Shown one piece after another: positions 12,113-18,496 of a DNA stretch of 64,000 bases. The notes under the pieces are model-generated. The model made no database searches. It was not told where the DNA came from and saw nothing but the letters and a program-made list of their open reading frames with translations. Origin of the DNA: Nitrospirota bacterium (lineage in GTDB: Bacteria > Nitrospirota > Nitrospiria > Nitrospirales > Nitrospiraceae); assembly GCA_030645475.1 (NCBI GenBank), contig JAUSMA010000006.1, positions 1 to 64,000 on the forward strand, read 5' to 3'. The position numbers and the translations under genes are program-made. Numbering within the stretch: position 1 is the first letter of the stretch; each line of letters starts with the position of its first letter.

Positions 12113-13150
12113 ATGACCGACTACCAAGCATCATGTGAAACGACCCTGCTGGAAGGCCAATGGGATCAGGCCTTGTCCGCCGCATTGGCCTGGGCCCGCC
12201 ATTCCGCCACCGACGCAACGCGGGACCCGCGACCCCATTTCGCCCTGAACGTCATCTATCTATTGCGTGGGGAGTTTGCCGAAGCCTGGAATACCCATTC
12301 GAAGTGTTTACAGGAACCGGAAGACATTGCCCTGGTCAAAGCATGGATCGAAGGATTTGTCGCGCGCCAGTCGGAACAGGCCAATGCCCATCTCGTGATG
12401 GGCCTGTTTCTGGCTCAGTCAGGCCAGTCCGAACAATCGATCGCCTCCTACAAGGAATCGATCAAGCTCGCGCCACAATCCGCCTATCCCCATTATTTTG
12501 TCGCACAGATTCATGAGCGGGCCGACCACCTCGAAATGGCCATCAAGGAATACCGCGAAGCAGTCCGGCTGGATCCCTCCTATGCGCCGGCGCGCACCAA
12601 CCTGGGCGTGGCCTACCAAGAGCAGGGCCGGTTGGAGATGGCGATTCCCCAATATCGCGAAGTGATCAAGCTGCATCCCAACGATTCGGTGGCCCATGCC
12701 AACCTCGCCTGCGCGCTGGCCGAGCAGGGCAAGTTCGAGCCGGCCTTGCAGTCCTACAAAGAAGCCTTGCGCCTGAACCCCAAGGACGCAGCCGTGCATT
12801 TCGCGCTGGGCAACCATTACGAAACGAAGGGCCGTCTGGATCTGGCACTCAAAGAATACGACGCGGCCCTCGTCGCCGATCCGAACTTCGGTCCGGCCCA
12901 TGCGGCGATCGGCTGGATGGCGCTGGGTAGACAGCATATGCAAGCCGCCTACGAAGCCTTCAATCGCGCCCTCAAGGCCAACGATCAAGACCCTCGGGCC
13001 TACCACGGCATCGCCGAATACTATTCCCAAAAGGGAAAGCGCGAGAGCGCGCTGGACAACTTCGCCAAGGCGCTCAAGTTCTACAAAGACCCCGAACGAA
13101 AAAACGCGATTTTGAATCAGCTGTTCCAGGAAGGCCAGATGGCGGATTAG
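12113..13150 (+). CDS. TPR repeat protein
   Basis: A 345-residue soluble protein made of consecutive tetratricopeptide repeats of 34 residues, with the usual W/L-G-Y-A-F-A-P spacing, for example YAPARTNLGVAYQEQGRLEM and DAAVHFALGNHYETKGRLDL. At least six repeats are visible from about residue 80 to the end; the N-terminal 80 residues are a less regular helical region. No signal peptide or transmembrane segment. It probably acts as a protein-protein scaffold. It lies 18 nt after thyX and its stop codon is the start of a dispersed palindromic repeat. Confidence 0.85.
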   Translation: MTDYQASCETTLLEGQWDQALSAALAWARHSATDATRDPRPHFALNVIYLLRGEFAEAWNTHSKCLQEPEDIALVKAWIEGFVARQSEQANAHLVMGLFLAQSGQSEQSIASYKESIKLAPQSAYPHYFVAQIHERADHLEMAIKEYREAVRLDPSYAPARTNLGVAYQEQGRLEMAIPQYREVIKLHPNDSVAHANLACALAEQGKFEPALQSYKEALRLNPKDAAVHFALGNHYETKGRLDLALKEYDAALVADPNFGPAHAAIGWMALGRQHMQAAYEAFNRALKANDQDPRAYHGIAEYYSQKGKRESALDNFAKALKFYKDPERKNAILNQLFQEGQMAD

Positions 13151-13345
13151 CAGGATGCTGAAAAAGCCCGCCAGCAGCGTTCTCGCATCGTTCAGATCCT
13201 CAACGTACCCCTGAGGGTACGCATCCGGTCCTCACTCGCTGCGGCCTTGCTGAACGGCCTTTTTGAGCATCCTGCGGGAATATCCTACTGTCGTGCCACA
13301 CGAACGGACCGTAAAAGTTTCGCATGCGAAAGTAGTTTTCCCTCG
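13148..13345 (-). repeat. Dispersed palindromic repeat, copy 1
   Basis: Begins with the TAG stop of the TPR gene and the end sequence TAGCAGGATGCTGAAAAAG, and its right arm carries the complementary TTTTTGAGCATCCTGC (13260-13275). The centre has a nested palindrome, GTACCC next to GGGTAC. It shares long blocks with copy 4: CGTTCTCGCATCGTTCAG and CCTCACTCGCTGCGGCC. More weakly and in inverted order it resembles copies 2 and 3. The segment from 13283 to about 13345 also aligns loosely with the tail of copy 4. Probably non-coding; it may act as a terminator. Confidence 0.75.
13318..13331. repeat. Perfect 14-bp palindrome
   Basis: TTTCGCATGCGAAA reads the same on both strands. It lies in the 3' part of repeat copy 1, about 137 bp before the unknown gene at 13468. 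The remaining interval to that gene has no supported gene; a frame ending at 13443 is probably repeat-derived. It could be an operator site. Confidence 0.4.
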
Positions 13346-13467
13346 CAATGGCTCGTTGCCGAACCCTATGCCCACCGAGAGAATCATGCAAGTTCTGGAA
13401 GAATTCATGAAACAGGATATGCACGTCGGTTTACTTAACGGTTAGCATTCAATTCAGGACGCGTCGC

Positions 13468-14448
13468 ATGTTTGATCACGATTATTTTGATGTGTACCCA
13501 TTCGAGGATGTTCCACTGAATTGTGACTGCTATCTCATGGGCGACTGCTATATCCATGAATACGAGGCATCGATGTTAGATGTTTTCGCCGACAAGGGAG
13601 GTGCCCCTATCGGCTACATCAGTTACTCGGCCGCGAGAAAGATCAACGAGCACTCTTTAGACCTATCGTGGTATCCGAACATATCTTCTCGCTTTCATGA
13701 AGTAGCCATCTCGCTGCCGCGGAATCAATTCATCACTTGTGTAGGAAGCTGGCGATACAGCGAGAAGCCACATATTTTCGTGAAGTCTGGATGGCTGGAG
13801 GAGTTACATCGGAGATCCTATACGGTCTTCTGCATGGTGGATGCAATAGGAGTAAAAGCGGCTCTCCAGAATGGAACTCTCTCAAGAGAGAAGTTAGTTC
13901 TATTGCGAGAAGCTATAGACCGACTGGCTGAGAGCCATTCAGAGGTGTGTTTCGTATCGTTTGCGGACAGCTTGCTCATTAAGGGCAATTGGACAGTAGG
14001 GCATTTTCGAAGCGGCGTTTCGTACACCTACAACCCCGAAGTATTCGTGCATATCTTCAAGGAACTTCAAGCCGTCTACCGAGAGATACTCGGCTTGGAT
14101 GTGTATGCGATTCTGACCCAAGGAACGAATGAATACTTCGAAGATTCATTGGTCCACATTTCTAGCGGAAAGAACCACGTATCGTTGAATAGCTTGGGGG
14201 TACCCTTTGCTCAGCTGATGGCAATAGATACATCCGTGCGGACAGCCATAAAGGCAAAAGAGCATGGCCGCTTCGAACTCTACTTTGACGAACATTTCTA
14301 CAACTCCCTTCGATTTAGGTTTGAGTTCAATAAGCAAGCTCGGCCCAAATATACCTATTCGGCACCCATGATGGACGTAGGAAGCCACTACTACTGTGCT
14401 CAGCTGCAGGAGGTGCTTGAGAATTTTTCTCCAGATAAGGATGACTGA
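13468..14448 (+). CDS. Hypothetical protein, possible nucleotidyl-cyclase-like fold
   Basis: A 326-residue protein I do not recognise, with visibly more A/T than its neighbours, suggesting transfer. The N-terminal 100 residues are rich in Tyr, Asp and Cys (NCDCYLMGDCYIHEYEA). The middle has a strand FCMVDAIGVKAAL, a helix, then VCFVSFADSLLIKG, a helix with IFKELQAVYREILG, then a strand DVYAILTQGTNEY and LNSLGVPFAQLMAID. This order loosely resembles class III nucleotidyl cyclases, but no full catalytic set was identified, so this is speculation. No signal peptide or membrane segment. It stands alone between repeat copy 1 and a toxin-antitoxin pair. Confidence 0.75.
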   Translation: MFDHDYFDVYPFEDVPLNCDCYLMGDCYIHEYEASMLDVFADKGGAPIGYISYSAARKINEHSLDLSWYPNISSRFHEVAISLPRNQFITCVGSWRYSEKPHIFVKSGWLEELHRRSYTVFCMVDAIGVKAALQNGTLSREKLVLLREAIDRLAESHSEVCFVSFADSLLIKGNWTVGHFRSGVSYTYNPEVFVHIFKELQAVYREILGLDVYAILTQGTNEYFEDSLVHISSGKNHVSLNSLGVPFAQLMAIDTSVRTAIKAKEHGRFELYFDEHFYNSLRFRFEFNKQARPKYTYSAPMMDVGSHYYCAQLQEVLENFSPDKDD

Positions 14449-14494
14449 GGTGTACAGCTTTGCTGCATCGTGGTGGACGCGTATGGGGATTTAA

Positions 14495-14507
14495 GGGGTC
14501 AGACCTC
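14495..14507. repeat. GGTC-A-GACC palindrome
   Basis: The sequence GGGGTCAGACCTC contains the near-palindrome GGTC-A-GACC, a type of motif often found beside REP-associated transposase genes. No transposase is present here. The rest of 14449-14652 shows nothing else recognisable. Confidence 0.3.
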
Positions 14508-14652
14508 TTTGTTTTCACGCTCTTGATGTGAGAGGAGCCTGGGAGGGGCGGGCTCGGAAAGCCGTCGTTGGACGCACGCAGAGGGAGATCCATCAGCCCC
14601 CATCCCTGAAGAGGCAACGGATAAGCTGGGAGGGATCGTTTAGGGGGAGGCG

Positions 14653-14692
14653 TTGACGAGGTAAGGCCCATCAGTATATTGTTGCCATATAC
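14653..14692 (+). promoter_or_regulatory. Promoter and probable operator of the brnTA-like operon
   Basis: TTGACG (14653-14658) and TATATT (14675-14680) are 16 nt apart and look like -35 and -10 boxes. A perfect inverted repeat, GTATAT (14674-14679) and ATATAC (14687-14692), overlaps the -10. A ribbon-helix-helix antitoxin bound there would block transcription, the usual autoregulation of BrnTA-type operons. The first ATG follows about 14 nt after the inverted repeat, with no strong Shine-Dalgarno. Confidence 0.6.
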
Positions 14693-14706
14693 AGACTGGG
14701 GCGCGC

Positions 14707-15027
14707 ATGAAGAGACTGCTCGGGCTTGAAGGATTTGATTGGAATGAGGCCAACCTCACGAAGAATTGGGAAAAGCACCGTGTCACCCCCTGGGAATGCG
14801 AGCAATTGTTCTTCAACCTTCCGCTGGTCGTGGCGGAAGACTCGGTCCATTCCACAGTTGAGGCCCGCTACTATGTCCTGGGGCAAACCGATGCAGGACG
14901 ACGGCTATTTCTAGTCTTTACCGCCCGCAAGCGGAGGATTCGCGTCATATCGGCGAGGGACATGAGTGTGAAGGAACGGAGGACGTACGATGAGCAAGTT
15001 AAAACCAAAACCGACGTTCAAGAGTGA
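14707..15027 (+). CDS. brnT: BrnT-family toxin
   Basis: A 106-residue protein with the BrnT signature GFDWNEANLTKNWEKHRV near the N-terminus and the family core YYVLGQTDAGRRLFLVFT...RIRVISARDMSVKERRTY. BrnT toxins are RelE-like ribonucleases that stop translation and are neutralised by BrnA. It overlaps the following antitoxin-like gene by 38 nt, in toxin-first order, which is normal for this family. A promoter with an overlapping inverted repeat precedes it. Confidence 0.85.
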   Translation: MKRLLGLEGFDWNEANLTKNWEKHRVTPWECEQLFFNLPLVVAEDSVHSTVEARYYVLGQTDAGRRLFLVFTARKRRIRVISARDMSVKERRTYDEQVKTKTDVQE

Positions 15028-15280
15028 AGCGCAGGAAGTCGCCTTCTGGGCCTCGCATGACTCCACGGAGTATATCGACTACTCCAAGAGTCGCCGGATG
15101 ATCTTTCCGAAGCTCAAGCCATCGACGGAGACAATTTCACTCCGGCTGCCAAAATCTCTTCTGGACCAAATCAAGACGTTGGCCAATAAGCGCGATGTTC
15201 CCTATCAGACGCTCCTGAAACTTTTCGTGCTCGAACGAGTGCAAGCGGAGCTGCACCTCAAGACCGCTAAGGCGTCATAG
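14990..15280 (+). CDS. BrnA/CopG-like antitoxin
   Basis: A 96-residue basic protein ending in a ribbon-helix-helix domain, ISLRLPKSLLDQIKTLA followed by a second helix with YQTLLKLFVLERV. The N-terminal half (AFWASHDSTEYIDYSKSR) is the toxin-binding part seen in BrnA/CopG-like antitoxins. It starts inside the end of the BrnT gene, so the two are translationally linked. It is likely to bind the inverted repeat at 14674-14692. Confidence 0.8.
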   Translation: MSKLKPKPTFKSEAQEVAFWASHDSTEYIDYSKSRRMIFPKLKPSTETISLRLPKSLLDQIKTLANKRDVPYQTLLKLFVLERVQAELHLKTAKAS

Positions 15281-15344
15281 GGGGGGCAGTACTGGATAGG
15301 CCGCCTGGTCACCCTCCTACTCGCGGAACACGCGCTTCAGAAGG

Positions 15345-15414
15345 GGAAGGAGTCTGTACGTCGAGGTGGACGGACGACTGAGAACGCAGCTGGAGGGAAT
15401 TTTCAGCAGCCGAC
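15345..15414 (+). repeat. Dispersed palindromic repeat, copy 2 (partial)
   Basis: About 65 bp align with copy 3: GTACGTCG, then a variable part, GAGAACG, a short spacer, AGCTGG, and ATTTTCAGCAGCCGACT near the end. It lies between the antitoxin gene and the convergent esterase gene, ending at the esterase stop. Only one arm of the palindrome is well preserved. Confidence 0.6.
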
Positions 15415-16364
15415 TACGGGAGGCCGAGCGTGCGCATGAAGTTCTCGATAGTCGTGGTGTATTCGCTTGGAAGACCCAGCTCTTTGTTGAGTTCCCCGTG
15501 CTTCAGATCCACCGGCAGCACGGTGATCTTCCCGCCTAGTTCGGTCGCTTTGGACGCAAACGTTTGTGCTGGCGGACAGGCAGCGTTGCGCCTGGTCGAG
15601 CAGACCAGAAACATCGGCGCAGGGGCCCCAGTCAGCCGACGGTAGGGCGACGCCTCGGTCCAGAACGCAGGGTCTTTCCCAAACGCACGATCATAGATAC
15701 GGGGATGTTTCCGCTGCATGATCTCGACGAGGTCGTAGGCGGCGCTGTCGAGTACGATGGTGCCAAGCCATGCTGTCCCGCCTTTGCTGGTCACGATGCG
15801 AGGATCGGCTGCCAGCAGGGAGACCAGATGGGCTCCGGCCGAATGTCCCAGCAATAACACGCGAGTCGGGTCGCCTCCCCAGGATGGGGCCTTGGCCTGC
15901 ACGAAGGCCAGGGCTCGTGCGATGTCGTCTGCCTGGTCAAGGGGGTTGGGCCGTCGAGACATGCGATAGTTCGACGACACGAGGATGTAGCCCTTGGGCA
16001 GCCAATGCGAGACCTTATTCGAGACGAAGCCTGACGCAGCCTTGTCCCCGATCATCCAGGCACCCCCATGCACCATGAAGATGATCGGCGCCCCCTTGGC
16101 TTGAGCGGGGAGATAGACATCCAGACGTTGCTGGGGGTCGGTGCCATAGGCGAGGTCCCGTTCGAGTCGCGCGTCAGTCGGGAGGCGCACGCCGGTCGCC
16201 GATTGCTCGCCAAGGTCTAGCTCGCCGGTATCCTCGGCCTGTGCAGCCGCGCGCCGGTTTTCGAGCCGCTCTTCGATCCGGTCACGAAGCGGGCCGCCGA
16301 ATGCCGAGGTGAACTGCCCCAGCAATTCCACCAGCAACATAGCCAAAAATAGAGAATGTTTCAT
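15414..16364 (-). CDS. Secreted alpha/beta hydrolase (esterase)
   Basis: Esterase of the HSL/BD-FAE-like alpha/beta hydrolase group, about 316 residues. A signal peptide (KHSLFLAMLLVELLGQFTSA) points to export. The oxyanion-hole motif is HGGAW, the nucleophile is the Ser of GHSAG, and the catalytic Asp and His are expected near VLDSAAYD or FLVCSTRR and DLKHGELN. The ATG at 16364 is chosen because GGGAG lies six bases upstream; an adjacent ATG at 16367 and a GTG at 16382 are alternatives. Substrate unknown. It is convergent with the toxin-antitoxin operon. Confidence 0.85.
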   Translation of the reverse strand: MKHSLFLAMLLVELLGQFTSAFGGPLRDRIEERLENRRAAAQAEDTGELDLGEQSATGVRLPTDARLERDLAYGTDPQQRLDVYLPAQAKGAPIIFMVHGGAWMIGDKAASGFVSNKVSHWLPKGYILVSSNYRMSRRPNPLDQADDIARALAFVQAKAPSWGGDPTRVLLLGHSAGAHLVSLLAADPRIVTSKGGTAWLGTIVLDSAAYDLVEIMQRKHPRIYDRAFGKDPAFWTEASPYRRLTGAPAPMFLVCSTRRNAACPPAQTFASKATELGGKITVLPVDLKHGELNKELGLPSEYTTTIENFMRTLGLP

Positions 16365-16531
16365 CATCAGCTCCCGGTTCACTCACCGACGCGCATCATG
16401 CCCTGTTAGCATCCGGTCATCAAGGTATGCAGGTGCCTGGAGTTGCGCCATCTCCGTAGTGGGGATAGAGTAGTGCGCATGATTCACCAGGGGCTCCCAT
16501 TGGTCGCAATAACGCAACAAGAGGAGGCATC

Positions 16532-16774
16532 ATGAAGACAGTGTATGTCGCGCTGCTGATCGGAATGTTATCGGGCTGTGCGACGACCCCTTCTGGGCGT
16601 TGGGAGCAGACTGGGCGAACGGAGCTAGAAACCCAGGACGATTTTGCCCATTGCGAGAAAACCGCCTATTTGGACTCGCAGCGCAACAAAACCGACGAGC
16701 CCTTCAAGGGACCGATCATCGAAAAGAACTGCATGCAACGGCTGGGCTACACGTACATCAATAATCCGAAGTAA
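16532..16774 (+). CDS. Small lipoprotein
   Basis: An 80-residue protein with an N-terminal signal and lipobox (ALLIGMLSGCATTP) and Cys at residue 16, so it should be lipid-anchored. The mature part is short, polar, and has two further Cys residues (HCEKTAY and NCMQRLGY) that could form a disulfide. It is preceded by AAGAGGAGG. No named domain; a stand-alone envelope protein. Confidence 0.75.
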   Translation: MKTVYVALLIGMLSGCATTPSGRWEQTGRTELETQDDFAHCEKTAYLDSQRNKTDEPFKGPIIEKNCMQRLGYTYINNPK

Positions 16775-16867
16775 GTCTAGTTGGCCTGCCTGCCCCCTAC
16801 TCTCAGGACGTCCATGTGGACGCATATAGGCCTGCATGGTAGGATTTAGCCCGTAAGAGGTGTGACC

Positions 16868-17107
16868 ATGGCAACAGCGGCGAAACGACAACTGGCCCTT
16901 CCTGCAGCGCTCTCCAAAGAACTGGATGAGCTCGCTCGGCGTGAGGGGAAGAGTACGGTCGCGGTCTTGCAAGATCTCGTTTCAGAGAACAAACACAAAC
17001 GGCTCGAACAGGAGTTCCGGGCCATCCAAGGCTATTGGAGTAAAAAGGCGAAAGCCAAAGGCATTCTTACGTCCCGTGATCTCCTGAGGTATCTCGCGAA
17101 ACCGTGA
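16868..17107 (+). CDS. Antitoxin of a PIN-type toxin-antitoxin pair
   Basis: A 79-residue protein with a ribbon-helix-helix-like start (KRQLALPAALSKELDELARREGKSTVAVLQDLV) and a basic C-terminal tail for toxin contact. The ATG at 16868 is preferred over a GTG at 16862 because AAGAGG lies at the right distance. Its stop overlaps the GTG start of the PIN gene by four bases, so the two are translationally coupled. The role as antitoxin is inferred from that arrangement. Confidence 0.75.
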   Translation: MATAAKRQLALPAALSKELDELARREGKSTVAVLQDLVSENKHKRLEQEFRAIQGYWSKKAKAKGILTSRDLLRYLAKP

Positions 17108-17496
17108 GAGTCGTTTTTGATACCAATATTTACGTCTCAGCGTTCGTCCTGCCTGGTTCTTCTGCCGATCGAGCGATGCAGCGCATCTTTGACGGCCACG
17201 ATACGTTACTGATCTCCAAACCCATCCTCGACGAACTACTCATCACTCTTGCTCGTAAGTTCAGCCGCGATGCCGATGCCTTAAGCCGTACAGCTCTGTT
17301 ACTGACAGAGCTCGCCGAACTCATTCAACCGAGGGAACGGGTCAACGTGTTCGAAGACGACCCGGACAATCGGATTCTCGAATGTGCGATTGCCGGACAG
17401 GCCAAGATCATTGTGACCGGAGACAAGGCCATGCTGGCGGTTGAAATATCTCATGGAGTCCGGCTTCTTTCCTTGAGCGCGTATCTGCGCCGATAA
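17104..17496 (+). CDS. PIN-domain toxin (putative ribonuclease)
   Basis: A 130-residue PIN-domain protein of the COG1569 type. Acidic metal ligands are visible: Asp6 in VFDTNIYVSA, the Glu in PILDELLITL, the Asp pair in DDPDNRILECA and the Asp in IVTGDKAML. Such toxins cleave RNA unless bound by the partner antitoxin. The GTG start is supported by the four-base overlap with the preceding gene. A copy of the palindromic repeat lies downstream. Confidence 0.85.
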   Translation: MRVVFDTNIYVSAFVLPGSSADRAMQRIFDGHDTLLISKPILDELLITLARKFSRDADALSRTALLLTELAELIQPRERVNVFEDDPDNRILECAIAGQAKIIVTGDKAMLAVEISHGVRLLSLSAYLRR

Positions 17497-17576
17497 GAAG
17501 CAGGTTCACGACATGAATTGATCTGAATACGTTGAGGATTTTCGAGCTGAGAATGAAGCGTAGTGCTTTCAGGACT

Positions 17577-17704
17577 CCAGAGGCAGCTCAAAATTTTCGC
17601 CAGCAAGGCCGCAGGAAGCGTGACGACTGAGGCGTACCCTTGCGGTACGTCGCAGGGAGGCACGCGCACGAGAACGAAGCTGGGGGAAATTTTCAGCTGC
17701 CGAC
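17577..17704 (+). repeat. Dispersed palindromic repeat, copy 3
   Basis: Left arm AGAGGCAGCTCAAAATTTTC and right arm GAAATTTTCAGCTGCCGAC are imperfect inverted repeats about 100 bp apart. Inside are CCAGCAAGGCCGCAG, the nested palindrome GCGTACCC-TTGC-GGTACG, and GAGAACGAAGCTGGGGG. Copy 1 has the same inner order on the opposite strand. The element separates the convergent PIN toxin gene and the small gene at 17705. Positions 17497-17576 show nothing recognisable. Confidence 0.7.
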
Positions 17705-17974
17705 TTAGAGTTCGCGGATGGCGCCTTGAAGAACCGTGATCTGCGTCACCGGATCGCCGGAGGATTTGAGCTCTGTGCGGATTTGATGTTTGAGGTAGGA
17801 GGAGTAGCCTACGCGGTCGACCAAGAGGTCGAGGAACCGCTCGACCGGAAGGAGGCTCTGGGCCTTGAGTTCTTCCACGGTCTCGTCACTGACGGGGATG
17901 TAGCTGCTCCCCATGTGGAACACCACATTATAGTAACGATTTGTCCCGATACGCTCGAACCGTAAACCCTTCAT
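17705..17974 (-). CDS. Hypothetical protein
   Basis: An 89-residue protein of unknown function. It has a short beta-rich N-terminal part (GLRFERIGTNRYYNVVFHMG) followed by helices. No signal peptide, membrane segment or metal motif. GAGGAG precedes the ATG at 17974, which supports translation. It could belong downstream of the carbon-uptake operon, since it lies after the PII-like gene on the same strand, but 138 nt separate them. Confidence 0.65.
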   Translation of the reverse strand: MKGLRFERIGTNRYYNVVFHMGSSYIPVSDETVEELKAQSLLPVERFLDLLVDRVGYSSYLKHQIRTELKSSGDPVTQITVLQGAIREL

Positions 17975-18112
17975 CCCATACTCCTCTTCACCGGCGTGAG
18001 GGGGCTCATTTTAGACAAACAGGTTCCGGAAGACAAGGGCGGCGCTGACCGGCCGAGTGTGCTTTTCAGCCTGTATTCGGAGCCTAGTCCGGCCTGTTCC
18101 TGGCCCGGTGCG

Positions 18113-18451
18113 CTACTTTTTCTGGGCCTTCCCGAAATACTCCTGCCGGCTGACCGCTACGTCGGTGACGAACATGACCCCGGAATGCCGATCGAACAGC
18201 GGCCGCAGTCCTGCCAGGATGGGCTCCACTTTTTCTTCCGGGACGACCGTCATGATCATCTCGAGGCTTTCCTGCTCGCTGAACATGAAGTGGGCTTCGC
18301 GCACACCATGATGTCCTTTGCCCGACACATTGCCGATGATCGTGTAGCCGGTTGCGTTGACCCGGTCCAGCAATTCCGTCACAAACGGCCGGTGTTCTCC
18401 CGCCACGATCACTCGGATTTCCTTCATCGGATGCAATGTCAACGCGCCCAT
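18113..18451 (-). CDS. PII-like signalling protein of the dab cluster
   Basis: A 112-residue protein with a PII-like ferredoxin fold: strand EIRVIVAGE, helix FVTELLDRVNATG, YTIIGNVSGKGHHG at the T-loop position, and VTVVP/EEKVEPILAGLRPLF. PII-like proteins beside bicarbonate transporters sense nucleotides or bicarbonate and bind the transporter. It lies 45 nt after DabA on the same strand with GGAAGGAG before the ATG. A role as regulator of the DabA/DabB complex is inferred from this position. The classical PII uridylylation tyrosine is not evident. Confidence 0.8.
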   Translation of the reverse strand: MGALTLHPMKEIRVIVAGEHRPFVTELLDRVNATGYTIIGNVSGKGHHGVREAHFMFSEQESLEMIMTVVPEEKVEPILAGLRPLFDRHSGVMFVTDVAVSRQEYFGKAQKK

Positions 18452-18496
18452 CTATGCACTCCTTCCTTCTGTGTGCCCACGTGAGAATGTTCGTCG

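Noticed and set aside
13200-13424. Minus-strand frame of 74 codons
   Set aside because: Covers the palindromic repeat; similar translation appears at copy 4 only because the repeat is shared.
14449-14652. IS200-like or RAYT transposase near the GGTC-A-GACC motif
   Set aside because: No transposase frame on either strand; only the short palindrome is present.
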